NCBI GenBank assembly: GCA_030593225.1
Contig: JAUVHP010000002.1
Coordinates: 1 to 28,806 of the forward strand
DNA length: 28,806 nucleotides
DNA from: an archaeon
Lineage (GTDB): Archaea > Nanobdellota > Nanobdellia > Pacearchaeales > GW2011-AR1
Direction: 5' to 3'
Shown here: positions 7,549 through 14,679 of the stretch, piece after piece
Numbering within the stretch: the stretch's first letter is position 1
Layout: each line of letters starts with the position of its first letter
Position numbers and translations under genes: made by a program
Notes under the pieces: model-generated
What the model saw: only the letters and a program-made list of their open reading frames with translations
Databases searched by the model: none
What the model was told of the DNA's origin: nothing

Positions 7549-7613
7549 AGATATAGACATTGGGGACAACATAATTGGAATATTATGCTCCCCGATGTTG
7601 CGCGTCTATATCT
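7549..7613. other. Long imperfect hairpin upstream of methyltransferase gene
   Basis: Outer arms AGATATAGAC (7549-7558) and GTCTATATCT (7604-7613) are perfectly complementary. Inside are ATTGGGGA (7559-7566) with TCCCCGAT (7589-7596, one G-U pair), then CATAAT (7570-7575) with ATTATG (7582-7587) around loop TGGAAT. CAACAT (7567 region) can alternatively pair with ATGTTG (7595-7600), which would make a pseudoknot with the G4/C4 pairing. A palindrome TCCACGTGGA abuts at 7613-7622. It may be a leader RNA, a regulatory site or a terminator between the DUF5343 gene and the methyltransferase gene. No known riboswitch class was recognised. Confidence 0.55.
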
Positions 7614-7647
7614 CCACGTGGAATATGATCCTCTTTTGTTTTTCCTA

Positions 7648-8373
7648 CTACTTTTCTTCCTCTTGTTTATTTGGTAAAAATAATTTTAATGAGTTGAATA
7701 GACTTGGAAGTTGATTATTTATAATATCATCTGCTTCCTCTTTCGTTTTAGGTTCTAAAATAGTTGATATTTTACATTTAATTAGAATCCCTTCATTATT
7801 TTGGTCTTTTTTATTCTCTAATGTTTTATCCTTTTTTTTAATCACTTTTTTCAAATCATTTTTAATTTTTGAAGCAGATTTATATGTTTTCTTTTTTAAA
7901 TCATCTGAAATAGGAATTTTATATTTTTGACAGAGATGTAAAAATAAAGCAGAAGCTATTTTAGATTTTTCATGGCCAAACCCATAATTAGAAATAAAAA
8001 AATTTATTATATCATCTTTTCTCGCTTCTTCTAAATTAATTCTATCAAATAATTCTTTGTAAGTATTTCTAATTAATTCTTCTATAAATTTATTTCTTTC
8101 TTCTCCAACTAACTTAAGTTTATTTACTATATTTTCATTGACATTTCCGTTAGCATCCACAATTCCAAACCACTTTACAAATTCAACAATCCTAAATGCA
8201 TTACTTGAAGTAGCAATATTATTATCAGAAACAAATTTAGAATCAATCTTTTTAGGAGTTGTTCTTCTAAGAATATCTAATACTTCATCTGCAGCTCCAG
8301 GGGTTGCATATGGGGGTTTATTCATTTTATTTTCCATTTTTGTTTTTTTAATATCTTCCTTAAGATTTTTCAT
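7648..8373 (-). CDS. DUF5343-domain protein
   Basis: From ATG 8373 this is 241 residues. An ATG at 8448 would add 25 residues (MTLAVNKKRC onward) without family resemblance, while a TATA-like TTTTTAATA (8404-8412, minus strand) fits the later start. Residues from about 18 to 155 match the DUF5343 pattern: PPYATPGAADEVLDILRR, FRIVEFVKWFGIVDANGNV, EERNKFIEELIRNTYKELFD, and a closing helix with SALFLHLCQKYKI. This domain is helical, probably DNA-binding, and I recall it in defence-associated loci; its biochemical role is unknown to me. A Lys-rich linker (KKVIKKKDKTLENKKDQ) and a short C-terminal segment follow. It lies beside the restriction-modification genes on the methyltransferase strand and may belong to that island. 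Confidence 0.7.
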   Translation of the reverse strand: MKNLKEDIKKTKMENKMNKPPYATPGAADEVLDILRRTTPKKIDSKFVSDNNIATSSNAFRIVEFVKWFGIVDANGNVNENIVNKLKLVGEERNKFIEELIRNTYKELFDRINLEEARKDDIINFFISNYGFGHEKSKIASALFLHLCQKYKIPISDDLKKKTYKSASKIKNDLKKVIKKKDKTLENKKDQNNEGILIKCKISTILEPKTKEEADDIINNQLPSLFNSLKLFLPNKQEEEK

Positions 8374-8456
8374 TTTATAAAGATTTCTATTAATAATTGT
8401 ATGTATTAAAAAAAGTATACATCTCTTTTTATTAACGGCAAGAGTCATTTATTCTT

Positions 8457-10505
8457 TTATTCATCTTTACCACTAATGCCGTTAGTCTTCCTAAACCTCA
8501 TAACATTCTCAACAAAACCTTCAATTTTCTGTTCATGACTAACAATAATCAACTGCTTTACATCAAGCTGTTCAAAAACCTCTCGCATTTTATCCAACTG
8601 CTGTTCTGAAAATCCATCTGTTGGCTCGTCTAAAATAACCAAGTCCTTTGTTTTAATTTTACTTAACACAGAATTAATAACCTGATTCAATGCCAAACGA
8701 TAAGCCAAAGCAACAGCAGTTCTCTCACCACCAGACAAATAAGCATAATCAATTTCATAATCTTGCTGTTCAATCACAGGAGTAAAATCATCATTTAAAG
8801 AAACATTAAAATTATCAGACACCAACATACAAAACCATTTTTCAAACAACCGCGAAAATTCAACCTTTAATTTAATCATAACATTCTTTTCAATAATCCC
8901 AATCATTGGAACAAACTTTTTACTTAACCAATTCTCAAGACCAGAAATATAATATAATTTATCTCTAAGTCGTTCAGTATTTTTAACCTTTATTTTCAAT
9001 TCTTCAATTTGTTGAGAAAAAACCTCAATCTCTTTTTTCAACTCAGCAATTTTAATCTCAACAATTTTTTCTTCTCTCAAAGCAAAATCAAGTTCTTTTT
9101 GTTTCTCATTATATAAATTATCAAACTTATTTAATTCAAACACAGAATCTTTCAATGTTTCATTATGCCGCACTAAAATATCAATATCTTTTTCCAAAAA
9201 AACATTAGAACCACAAATTTCTTCAAACCTTTTTTGCTTTTCATAAACTCCTTCTTTTTTCATTTTTAAAATTTTCAAATCAGTTAATCTTTTTTCTTTC
9301 TCATAAATTTCTAATTCAATTAATTTAATTTTTTCAAGAACTTTTTTTCTTTCTTCTTCAAATTCTTCAACTTTTCTATTATTTGCATTAAAACTATTTC
9401 TTGAATTATTCAAAACATTTGCTCTATAAACTGCATCAACATTTTGCAAACAAGTTGGGCACATTTCTAAATTTGAAAATTTCTTTTCAAGAATTTCTAA
9501 GTCATCATTTTTAATTTTCAAAGAACTAATTTGAGAATTAATCTCCAAATTTTTTTCTCTAAATTTTTCTCTATCTCTTTTTTTAACTTCTATAATTTTT
9601 TCTATTTCATAAATATCTTCAGGATTAAAATTCATTTTTTGAAATTCCTCAATCTCAATTTTCAACCTATCAATTAATTTATTATTTTCAATAATTAATT
9701 CATTTTTATTAGAAATCATAATTTGTGTCTTTTCAATTTCTTGTTGCAACTTAACTTTTTCTTCTCTTTTTTTTCCAACTTCTTTTTTTTCTTCCTGAAC
9801 TTTTTCTCTCAACTCTTTTTTAATAATTAATTTTCCTTCAACAACATTAATATTTTGTTTTTTAAAATCAAGTTCTTCCTCCTTAGAAACAATCTCCAAT
9901 TTATCTTGTTCAAGAGTCATTGTTGCACCTTCAAGCATACGCTTTTCTTCACGAAGTTTTAAAGTAATAATCGCAACATTCTCTAAAATCCGTTTGTACT
10001 TATCAATTCCAAAAACATGCCTCAATGTATTAATTCGCGTTTCAGAATCCTGCAAAATAATTTGTTTCATTTCTTCTTGTGGAGTGTAAACTGTAAATTT
10101 GTAAAGAAGATTTTGCTTTCTAGAAAATTCTTTAGGATAACTCAACAAATCTAAAACTTTACTTTTCAATTCAGTAACAGCAACTTCGTTTTTTTCACCA
10201 TCAATAGTAATTGCTGCATAATCTTGCGAAATACTTTTACCTTTTTTTAATGTTCTTTCAATCAAAATATTTTTCTCATCAACTTCAAATTCAAGAACAA
10301 CACCTCCCTCATTTACACCATTTCTTAAAAGAGATGAGCCACGCTGACCTGGTTGAAGTCCAAACAAAGCAAATTCAATTCCAAGTAAAATTGAGGTTTT
10401 TCCAGAACCAATATCTCCTGAAAGTAAAGTTGAACCTTTAGAAAAATTAACTTCTTGGTTTTCATAACTTCTAATATTGTTTAAAATTATTTTTTTTAGT
10501 TTCAT
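8457..10505 (-). CDS. rad50: Rad50 DNA double-strand break repair ATPase
   Basis: About 682 residues from ATG 10505; a TTG five codons earlier is the other option. Rad50 forms the Mre11-Rad50 complex that tethers and processes DNA ends. Visible parts: Walker A GDIGSGKTS near residues 30-38, two long charged coiled-coil arms, a zinc hook CPTC near 346-349 (MCPTCLQNVD), the ABC signature YLSGGERTAVALAYRLALNQ, and Walker B LVILDEPTDG near 620. Archaeal Rad50 is usually about 850-900 residues, so the coiled coil here is short. It lies downstream of mre11, but a 261-bp gap and a TATA-like box at 10528-10535 (minus strand, about 26 bp before the ATG) suggest its own promoter. Confidence 0.95.
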   Translation of the reverse strand: MKLKKIILNNIRSYENQEVNFSKGSTLLSGDIGSGKTSILLGIEFALFGLQPGQRGSSLLRNGVNEGGVVLEFEVDEKNILIERTLKKGKSISQDYAAITIDGEKNEVAVTELKSKVLDLLSYPKEFSRKQNLLYKFTVYTPQEEMKQIILQDSETRINTLRHVFGIDKYKRILENVAIITLKLREEKRMLEGATMTLEQDKLEIVSKEEELDFKKQNINVVEGKLIIKKELREKVQEEKKEVGKKREEKVKLQQEIEKTQIMISNKNELIIENNKLIDRLKIEIEEFQKMNFNPEDIYEIEKIIEVKKRDREKFREKNLEINSQISSLKIKNDDLEILEKKFSNLEMCPTCLQNVDAVYRANVLNNSRNSFNANNRKVEEFEEERKKVLEKIKLIELEIYEKEKRLTDLKILKMKKEGVYEKQKRFEEICGSNVFLEKDIDILVRHNETLKDSVFELNKFDNLYNEKQKELDFALREEKIVEIKIAELKKEIEVFSQQIEELKIKVKNTERLRDKLYYISGLENWLSKKFVPMIGIIEKNVMIKLKVEFSRLFEKWFCMLVSDNFNVSLNDDFTPVIEQQDYEIDYAYLSGGERTAVALAYRLALNQVINSVLSKIKTKDLVILDEPTDGFSEQQLDKMREVFEQLDVKQLIIVSHEQKIEGFVENVMRFRKTNGISGKDE

Positions 10506-10527
10506 TTTAAAATAAAACAAGATTTAG

Positions 10528-10535
10528 TTTTTAAG
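10528..10535 (-). promoter_or_regulatory. rad50 TATA-like box
   Basis: CTTAAAAA on the minus strand, centred about 26 bp upstream of ATG 10505, the distance expected for a leaderless archaeal transcript. It also supports the ATG over the upstream TTG start. Confidence 0.4.
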
Positions 10536-10699
10536 GATTAATGTGATTTTATATTATTTGAATTTCTAATTTTCTTGTTTTTTGTATTAAATTTCCATTA
10601 AATATTTTTTCACCATTTTATTTTTACAATTTTTATTTTATGTTTTCTTCCCCCTTCCCAAAATTTTGATTTATTTTTGCGTTTAGACGAGGCACTTTT

Positions 10700-10730
10700 C
10701 TTCCGTAGCGTAGTTGCCTACGTGAGGAAG
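10700..10730. other. Hairpin in mre11-rad50 spacer
   Basis: CTTCC (10700-10704) pairs with GGAAG (10726-10730), and CGTAG (10709-10713) pairs with CTACG (10718-10722) around loop TTGC. CGTAG is also directly repeated at 10704-10708. It is the only G+C-rich patch in an otherwise A/T-rich spacer and lies about 35-65 bp after the mre11 stop on the minus strand. It may be a 3' stem protecting or ending mre11 mRNA. Confidence 0.4.
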
Positions 10731-10750
10731 GAAATAACAAAGTATAAACC

Positions 10751-10765
10751 AAAAAGAAACAAAAT
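10751..10765 (-). terminator. U-rich trailer after mre11
   Basis: ATTTTGTTTCTTTTT on the minus strand, 1 bp after the mre11 stop. It is identical to the 15-mer after fttA at 1786-1800. Probable U-tract termination signal, inferred. Confidence 0.35.
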
Positions 10766-10766
10766 C

Positions 10767-11927
10767 TCAAAATCCCAAAACCCTCTGTGCCTCTTCAACA
10801 ACTCTGCTAGTAAATATTTCTGATTTTTCACCTTCTTGTTTTTCAAGAGAAAGCGAGTTCATTAGTTGAGGAATTAAATCATTAAATTCTGATTTATTTT
10901 GTTCAGAATAAATTTTAATTGTCTCCTCTTCCATATTCTCATTATTTTCAACCTCTATTTCTAATTCAATTTCTTTAGTTTTCAAATCATGTGTATTCTT
11001 TAACAAAAAATAACAATTTTTACTTTTTGCATATTCTTCTATTTGAGAAAATTTAATATCTGAATTTTTCCCTTGTTCTAATTCTCCCCTAATTCTCAAT
11101 AAAATTATTTTATCTTCAAGATTATGCTTTTCAAGTTCTTGAATAATTTGCGAAGTTCCTTCTTGTGCGTTTTTCACCTCAATTTCTATTTTCACAGTTC
11201 CCTTAAGATTTAACTTAACTTTTTCTAGAGAATTCATAGATTCAGTATCAACCAAATAAAAACTTCCATGATTTAAATCTTCAAGTTCTGCAAAATTGTT
11301 GGGAAAAATTGGACCTGGATAAACAAAATTTTCATATTTGAAATTAATATGTAAATGTCCCAGTGCATAATAATCCACTTTTGGCAATAAATCTGTTTCA
11401 ATAGCATCTATAGGCAAGCCCCCCTTTGCTTTGTCAATTGTAGTGTGCAACATAAAAATTTTAAACATCCCAGGTGCCTCATTTAATTTAATTTTTCTTA
11501 AGTCAGGAATTTCCAACCCAGATTTTTTCCCAGGATAACCATAAATTGCAACACCCTTGTAAATCACTGGATTTAAAACTATTTTTTCCTCGCTTTCCTC
11601 AATCCTCGCAACATTCTTGCAAAACCCTGCTTTTTCTAAAACATCTAAAAAAGTTTTACCAGAAACAGAATAGTCATGCGACCCTGCAATAATAAAACAT
11701 TGAATTCGTGCTTCTTTAAATCGTTTAAATTCAGCAAATGTTTCCTTTAAAATTTCAATTGAAGGATATGCAGAATCAAAAATATCTCCTGCAAACAAAA
11801 CAAAATCCAATCGCGAATTAATGCAAATATCAACTGCCTTTCTAAATGACTCAAAATTTAAATCCTGCATCTGCTGTTGCTTCCATCCTCCAAGATGAAC
11901 ATCAGAAATGTGTGCAAATTTCACCAT
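10767..11927 (-). CDS. mre11: Mre11 DNA repair exonuclease/endonuclease
   Basis: A 386-residue calcineurin-like phosphoesterase that processes broken DNA ends with Rad50. All phosphoesterase motifs are visible in order: HISDVHLG (residues 6-13), FAGDIFD (about 45-51), IAGSHDYS (about 82-89; the family usually has GNHD, so Ser replaces Asn), FMLHTTID (about 153-160), and YALGHLHIN (about 187-195). The C-terminal ~150 residues are charged and would form the capping and Rad50-binding region. The Ser in place of the metal-coordinating Asn is notable. A GSHD variant occurs in some Mre11 and SbcD proteins, so activity is probably retained. TATA-like TTTATAAA at 11950-11957 is centred about 26 bp before the ATG. 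Confidence 0.93.
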   Translation of the reverse strand: MVKFAHISDVHLGGWKQQQMQDLNFESFRKAVDICINSRLDFVLFAGDIFDSAYPSIEILKETFAEFKRFKEARIQCFIIAGSHDYSVSGKTFLDVLEKAGFCKNVARIEESEEKIVLNPVIYKGVAIYGYPGKKSGLEIPDLRKIKLNEAPGMFKIFMLHTTIDKAKGGLPIDAIETDLLPKVDYYALGHLHINFKYENFVYPGPIFPNNFAELEDLNHGSFYLVDTESMNSLEKVKLNLKGTVKIEIEVKNAQEGTSQIIQELEKHNLEDKIILLRIRGELEQGKNSDIKFSQIEEYAKSKNCYFLLKNTHDLKTKEIELEIEVENNENMEEETIKIYSEQNKSEFNDLIPQLMNSLSLEKQEGEKSEIFTSRVVEEAQRVLGF

Positions 11928-11949
11928 AAGATAAAAATCAAATTAGAAT

Positions 11950-11979
11950 TTTATAAATATAGTTGTAATAATATACAAC
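11950..11979. promoter_or_regulatory. mre11 promoter with upstream dyad
   Basis: The TATA-like TTTATAAA (11950-11957) fits a leaderless mre11 start at 11927 on the minus strand. Directly beyond it is a perfect dyad GTTGTA-ATAATA-TACAAC (11962-11979). This would overlap or adjoin the BRE side of the promoter, the usual place for an archaeal activator or repressor. No regulator can be named. Confidence 0.35.
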
Positions 11980-12055
11980 CAATGCCAAAAACATTTAAAA
12001 TACACGTTAATTTTACTTATGAATGAAAGTGCATATTTCTAAATAATAAGTTAAT

Positions 12056-12266
12056 ATGAAAATAATTTTTTACACTCCACGCAAAAGATAGAATGAAGAA
12101 AAGAAAAATTAGCGAAGATGAAATTATCCATTCCATAAAAAATCCAAATAAAACTCTAAAGAAAAATAAAAAATATTATGCTCAAAAAAATATAGGGAGA
12201 GCCACAATTGAAGTAGTTTACGAGAAAGATAAATATATAAATGTGATAACATTATATTACATATGA
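12056..12266 (+). pseudogene. DUF4258 family protein, apparently frameshifted near 12077
   Basis: The ATG at 12056 gives MKIIFYT and then hits a stop (TAG) in frame at 12089-12091. One base out of frame the sequence continues HAKDRMKKRKISEDEIIHSI, then a basic segment, then RATIEVVYEKDKYINVITLY, ending at 12266. Joined, this is MKIIFYT-HAKDRMKKRKISEDEI, the standard DUF4258 start. Removing one C from ACTCCAC (12074-12080) restores it. DUF4258 is a small RelE/BrnT-like fold often paired with DUF2283. The stop overlaps the next gene's ATG (ATGA). Either the gene is inactivated, or the extra C is a sequencing or assembly error. A shorter protein from ATG 12093 (57 residues) remains possible but would lack the HA motif. 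Confidence 0.6.
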
Positions 12267-12472
12267 AAATTATATTTGACAAAGAAGCAGATGCAGTATA
12301 TTTAGAATTTGCAAGTGGAGAGTTTGATTCAAATAAAAGAATAGATGATAATACAATAATTGATTTAGACAAAAACAACAATATTTTAGGAATTGAACTT
12401 TTGAGTGTTAGCAAAAGAATTCCAAAAGATTTTCTTTCGAATGTGAAAATAGAAAATTTAATTTCTTCGTAA
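12263..12472 (+). CDS. DUF2283 family protein, putative antitoxin
   Basis: 69 residues starting MKIIFDKEADAVYLEFASGE, then IIDLDKNNNILGIELLSVSKRIP. The D-x-E-x-D-x-x-Y start and the I-D-x-D-x-x-x-x-I-x-G-I-E-L motif identify DUF2283. Length is complete for the family. Its ATG overlaps the stop of the DUF4258 frame by 4 bp, so it depends on translation of that gene. DUF4258/DUF2283 neighbours are, from my knowledge, a recurrent pair suspected to be a toxin-antitoxin system, with DUF2283 in the antitoxin role; this is not proven by sequence. It ends 4 bp from the convergent recQ stop. Confidence 0.8.
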   Translation: MKIIFDKEADAVYLEFASGEFDSNKRIDDNTIIDLDKNNNILGIELLSVSKRIPKDFLSNVKIENLISS

Positions 12473-12476
12473 TCTT

Positions 12477-14627
12477 TTATATTTTTGTTTTTCCTAGTTT
12501 CATAAATATCCTCACCAATCTAATATCCTCATAAGAAAATTCTTGATTCAAATAACTATAAATCAGAGATAATCTTTCCATACCACATATTTCAAATGCA
12601 TGTTTTATTTTTTCAAATTTTTCTTTGGATGGTTTGAGATAATTAATATCAATATTTTCTTCATTATCAACCACTTTTCCAATATGATTAATAATTGTGT
12701 CTTCTGTGAAACTTTGTTTTTTAGCAATTTCATTTATTGGAATTTTTTTATCAATCATCTTTTTTGTTATTTCCCAATTTTTTAATTTTGGTTTTTCTGT
12801 TTTCTCTATCTCTATAATTTTTATTAAATTTGTTTTATCATCCTCCAAATAATTATCTCCCTCAACATATTCCCTAATAACATTCAAAAATAAATTCCCA
12901 AAAATTTCCAATTTTTGTTTTCCAACCCCTGTTATTTCAGAAAAATCATATTTATTTTTTGGCAAACAAAAAGCCATTTCCTGAAGCGAAGCATCACTAA
13001 AAATAACAAAAGAAGGAACCTCTCTCTCATCTGCAATTTTTTTTCTCAAAATTCTTAATCTTTCAAACAATTTTTCATCATAATCAAAATCTTTTTCTAA
13101 TTTTTTCCTAATAACTTTAATTTCTTTTTGTGGCTTTGGCAATTCTAATTTAATAGAATTATCTAGAAAATCTAAACCCTTAAATGTTAAAGAAAGTGTA
13201 AGATATTGCCCATTATTTTTTTTAATAAATTCTAAATTAATCAAACTGGAGATTATATCTTTTAATTCATCGTCTGAAAAATCTTTAACAATGCCAACAA
13301 GATAAAACTTTTTGTGCCATTCTTTTATTTGACCTTTTCCAAGCAAAACATTAATAATGTAATTTGTTCCAAAAAATCCTCCAGTTAATTTAATACAAGA
13401 AAGAATATGGTTTGCGATTTCTTTAGCATCAAAAAATTCTTTTTCCTCCAAGCAAATATCGCATCCTTTGCAAGTTTCTTTAGGATACTCTTCCCCAAAA
13501 TATTTTAAAATATATTTTCTTCTGCAGTCACGAGTTTCAGAATAATCAATCATCACTTGCAATTTTTCTTGCATATGTTTTTTACTTTTTTCATCTTCCA
13601 TTTTGTCAATAAAAAAATCGTGTTTCCTTTTATCTCCAATAGAGTAAAACATAATACAATCACTTTTTAATCCGTCTCTGCCAGCCCGACCAATTTCTTG
13701 ATAATACCCTTCTAAAGTTTTAGGAAAAGTGCAATGAATTACCATTCTTACATTTGATTTATCAATGCCCATGCCAAAAGCAATTGTCGCAACAATAATA
13801 TTTACCTCATCTTTTAAAAATAATTCTTGATTCAATTTTCTTGATTTATCATTTAATCCAGCGTGATAAAAAAGTGCTTTATGCCCATTCTCTTTTAATT
13901 TGTTCGCCATAATTTCAGTTTCTTTTCTTGAAAAACAATAAATTATCACTGATTTGTTTTTATATTTATTAATTAATTCAAGAATTTTATCAAATGAATT
14001 TTTCTTTTTCATAACAATTAAATTAAGATTTTCCCGATTAAAACTTGAAACAAAAATTTTAGGACATTCTAAATTCAACTGATTAATTATATCTTCTTTA
14101 ACTTTATTTGTCGCAGTGGCAGTTAAAGCAATGATTGGAATATTTGGAAAATATTTTTTTATTGTTTCCAAATTCCGATAATTAGGACGAAAATTATGCC
14201 CCCATTCAGAAATACAGTGGGCTTCATCAACAGCAATTAAACTCAAATTAACTTCATTTAAAAATTTTCTAAAATTTTCTTGAACTAATCTTTCTGGGGC
14301 AATGTATAAAATTTTTATCTCACCTTGTAAAATTCTAAATTGAATGTCAATAATCTCTGGATAAGAAATTGAAGAATTAATAAATTCTGCAGGAATTCCA
14401 TTTGATTTTAAATTGTCGACTTGGTCTTTCATAAGAGCAATTAATGGAGAAATAACTAATGTCAATCCATCAAGTTTCAATGCAGGGATTTGATAACAAA
14501 GAGATTTACCTCCTCCAGTTGGCATTAAAACAAAGGTGTCTTTTTTAGACAAAACATTTTCTATAATTTCAGCTTGCAATGGTCTAAATTCATCATAACC
14601 AAAATAATGTTTCAAAATCTTTTTCAT
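12477..14627 (-). CDS. recQ: RecQ-family ATP-dependent DNA helicase
   Basis: A 716-residue 3'-5' DNA helicase of bacterial RecQ type. Walker A is MPTGGGKSLCYQIP (K41), and the DEAH box is at 134-137 in VDEAHCISEWGHNFRPNYR, which includes the aromatic-rich RecQ loop. Helicase C motifs include YCFSRKETE and GMGIDKSNVR, then the arginine-finger motif EIGRAGRDG. Four cysteines (C368, C386, C389, C392) form the RecQ zinc site. An RQC winged helix (about 400-490) and an HRDC domain (about 517-590) follow, then a helix-turn-helix tail (615-700, with INEIAKKQSFTEDTIINHI) like the extra C-terminal domain of some bacterial RecQ proteins. RecQ is uncommon in archaea, so acquisition from bacteria is likely. 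It acts in recombination repair, fitting mre11-rad50 nearby. Confidence 0.95.
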   Translation of the reverse strand: MKKILKHYFGYDEFRPLQAEIIENVLSKKDTFVLMPTGGGKSLCYQIPALKLDGLTLVISPLIALMKDQVDNLKSNGIPAEFINSSISYPEIIDIQFRILQGEIKILYIAPERLVQENFRKFLNEVNLSLIAVDEAHCISEWGHNFRPNYRNLETIKKYFPNIPIIALTATATNKVKEDIINQLNLECPKIFVSSFNRENLNLIVMKKKNSFDKILELINKYKNKSVIIYCFSRKETEIMANKLKENGHKALFYHAGLNDKSRKLNQELFLKDEVNIIVATIAFGMGIDKSNVRMVIHCTFPKTLEGYYQEIGRAGRDGLKSDCIMFYSIGDKRKHDFFIDKMEDEKSKKHMQEKLQVMIDYSETRDCRRKYILKYFGEEYPKETCKGCDICLEEKEFFDAKEIANHILSCIKLTGGFFGTNYIINVLLGKGQIKEWHKKFYLVGIVKDFSDDELKDIISSLINLEFIKKNNGQYLTLSLTFKGLDFLDNSIKLELPKPQKEIKVIRKKLEKDFDYDEKLFERLRILRKKIADEREVPSFVIFSDASLQEMAFCLPKNKYDFSEITGVGKQKLEIFGNLFLNVIREYVEGDNYLEDDKTNLIKIIEIEKTEKPKLKNWEITKKMIDKKIPINEIAKKQSFTEDTIINHIGKVVDNEENIDINYLKPSKEKFEKIKHAFEICGMERLSLIYSYLNQEFSYEDIRLVRIFMKLGKTKI

Positions 14628-14648
14628 CTATATTATTTAATCAACAAC

Positions 14649-14656
14649 TTTAAATA
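14649..14656. promoter_or_regulatory. Shared divergent TATA box for recQ and korA
   Basis: TTTAAATA is nearly palindromic, within CTTTAAATATTTG. Its centre is about 27 bp before the korA GTG and about 25 bp before the recQ ATG on the other strand. With only 52 bp between the two start codons, one element appears to serve both genes, each giving a leaderless transcript. Confidence 0.45.
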
Positions 14657-14679
14657 TTTGATTATTTTTAAAAATTAAA

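Noticed and set aside
7549..7613. MITE-like mobile element
   Set aside because: The 10-bp terminal inverted repeats are suggestive, but no target-site duplication flanks them and no second copy is in the window.
12124..12414. 96-codon minus-strand frame across the DUF4258/DUF2283 pair
   Set aside because: It is antisense to two recognisable small proteins and has no motif of its own.
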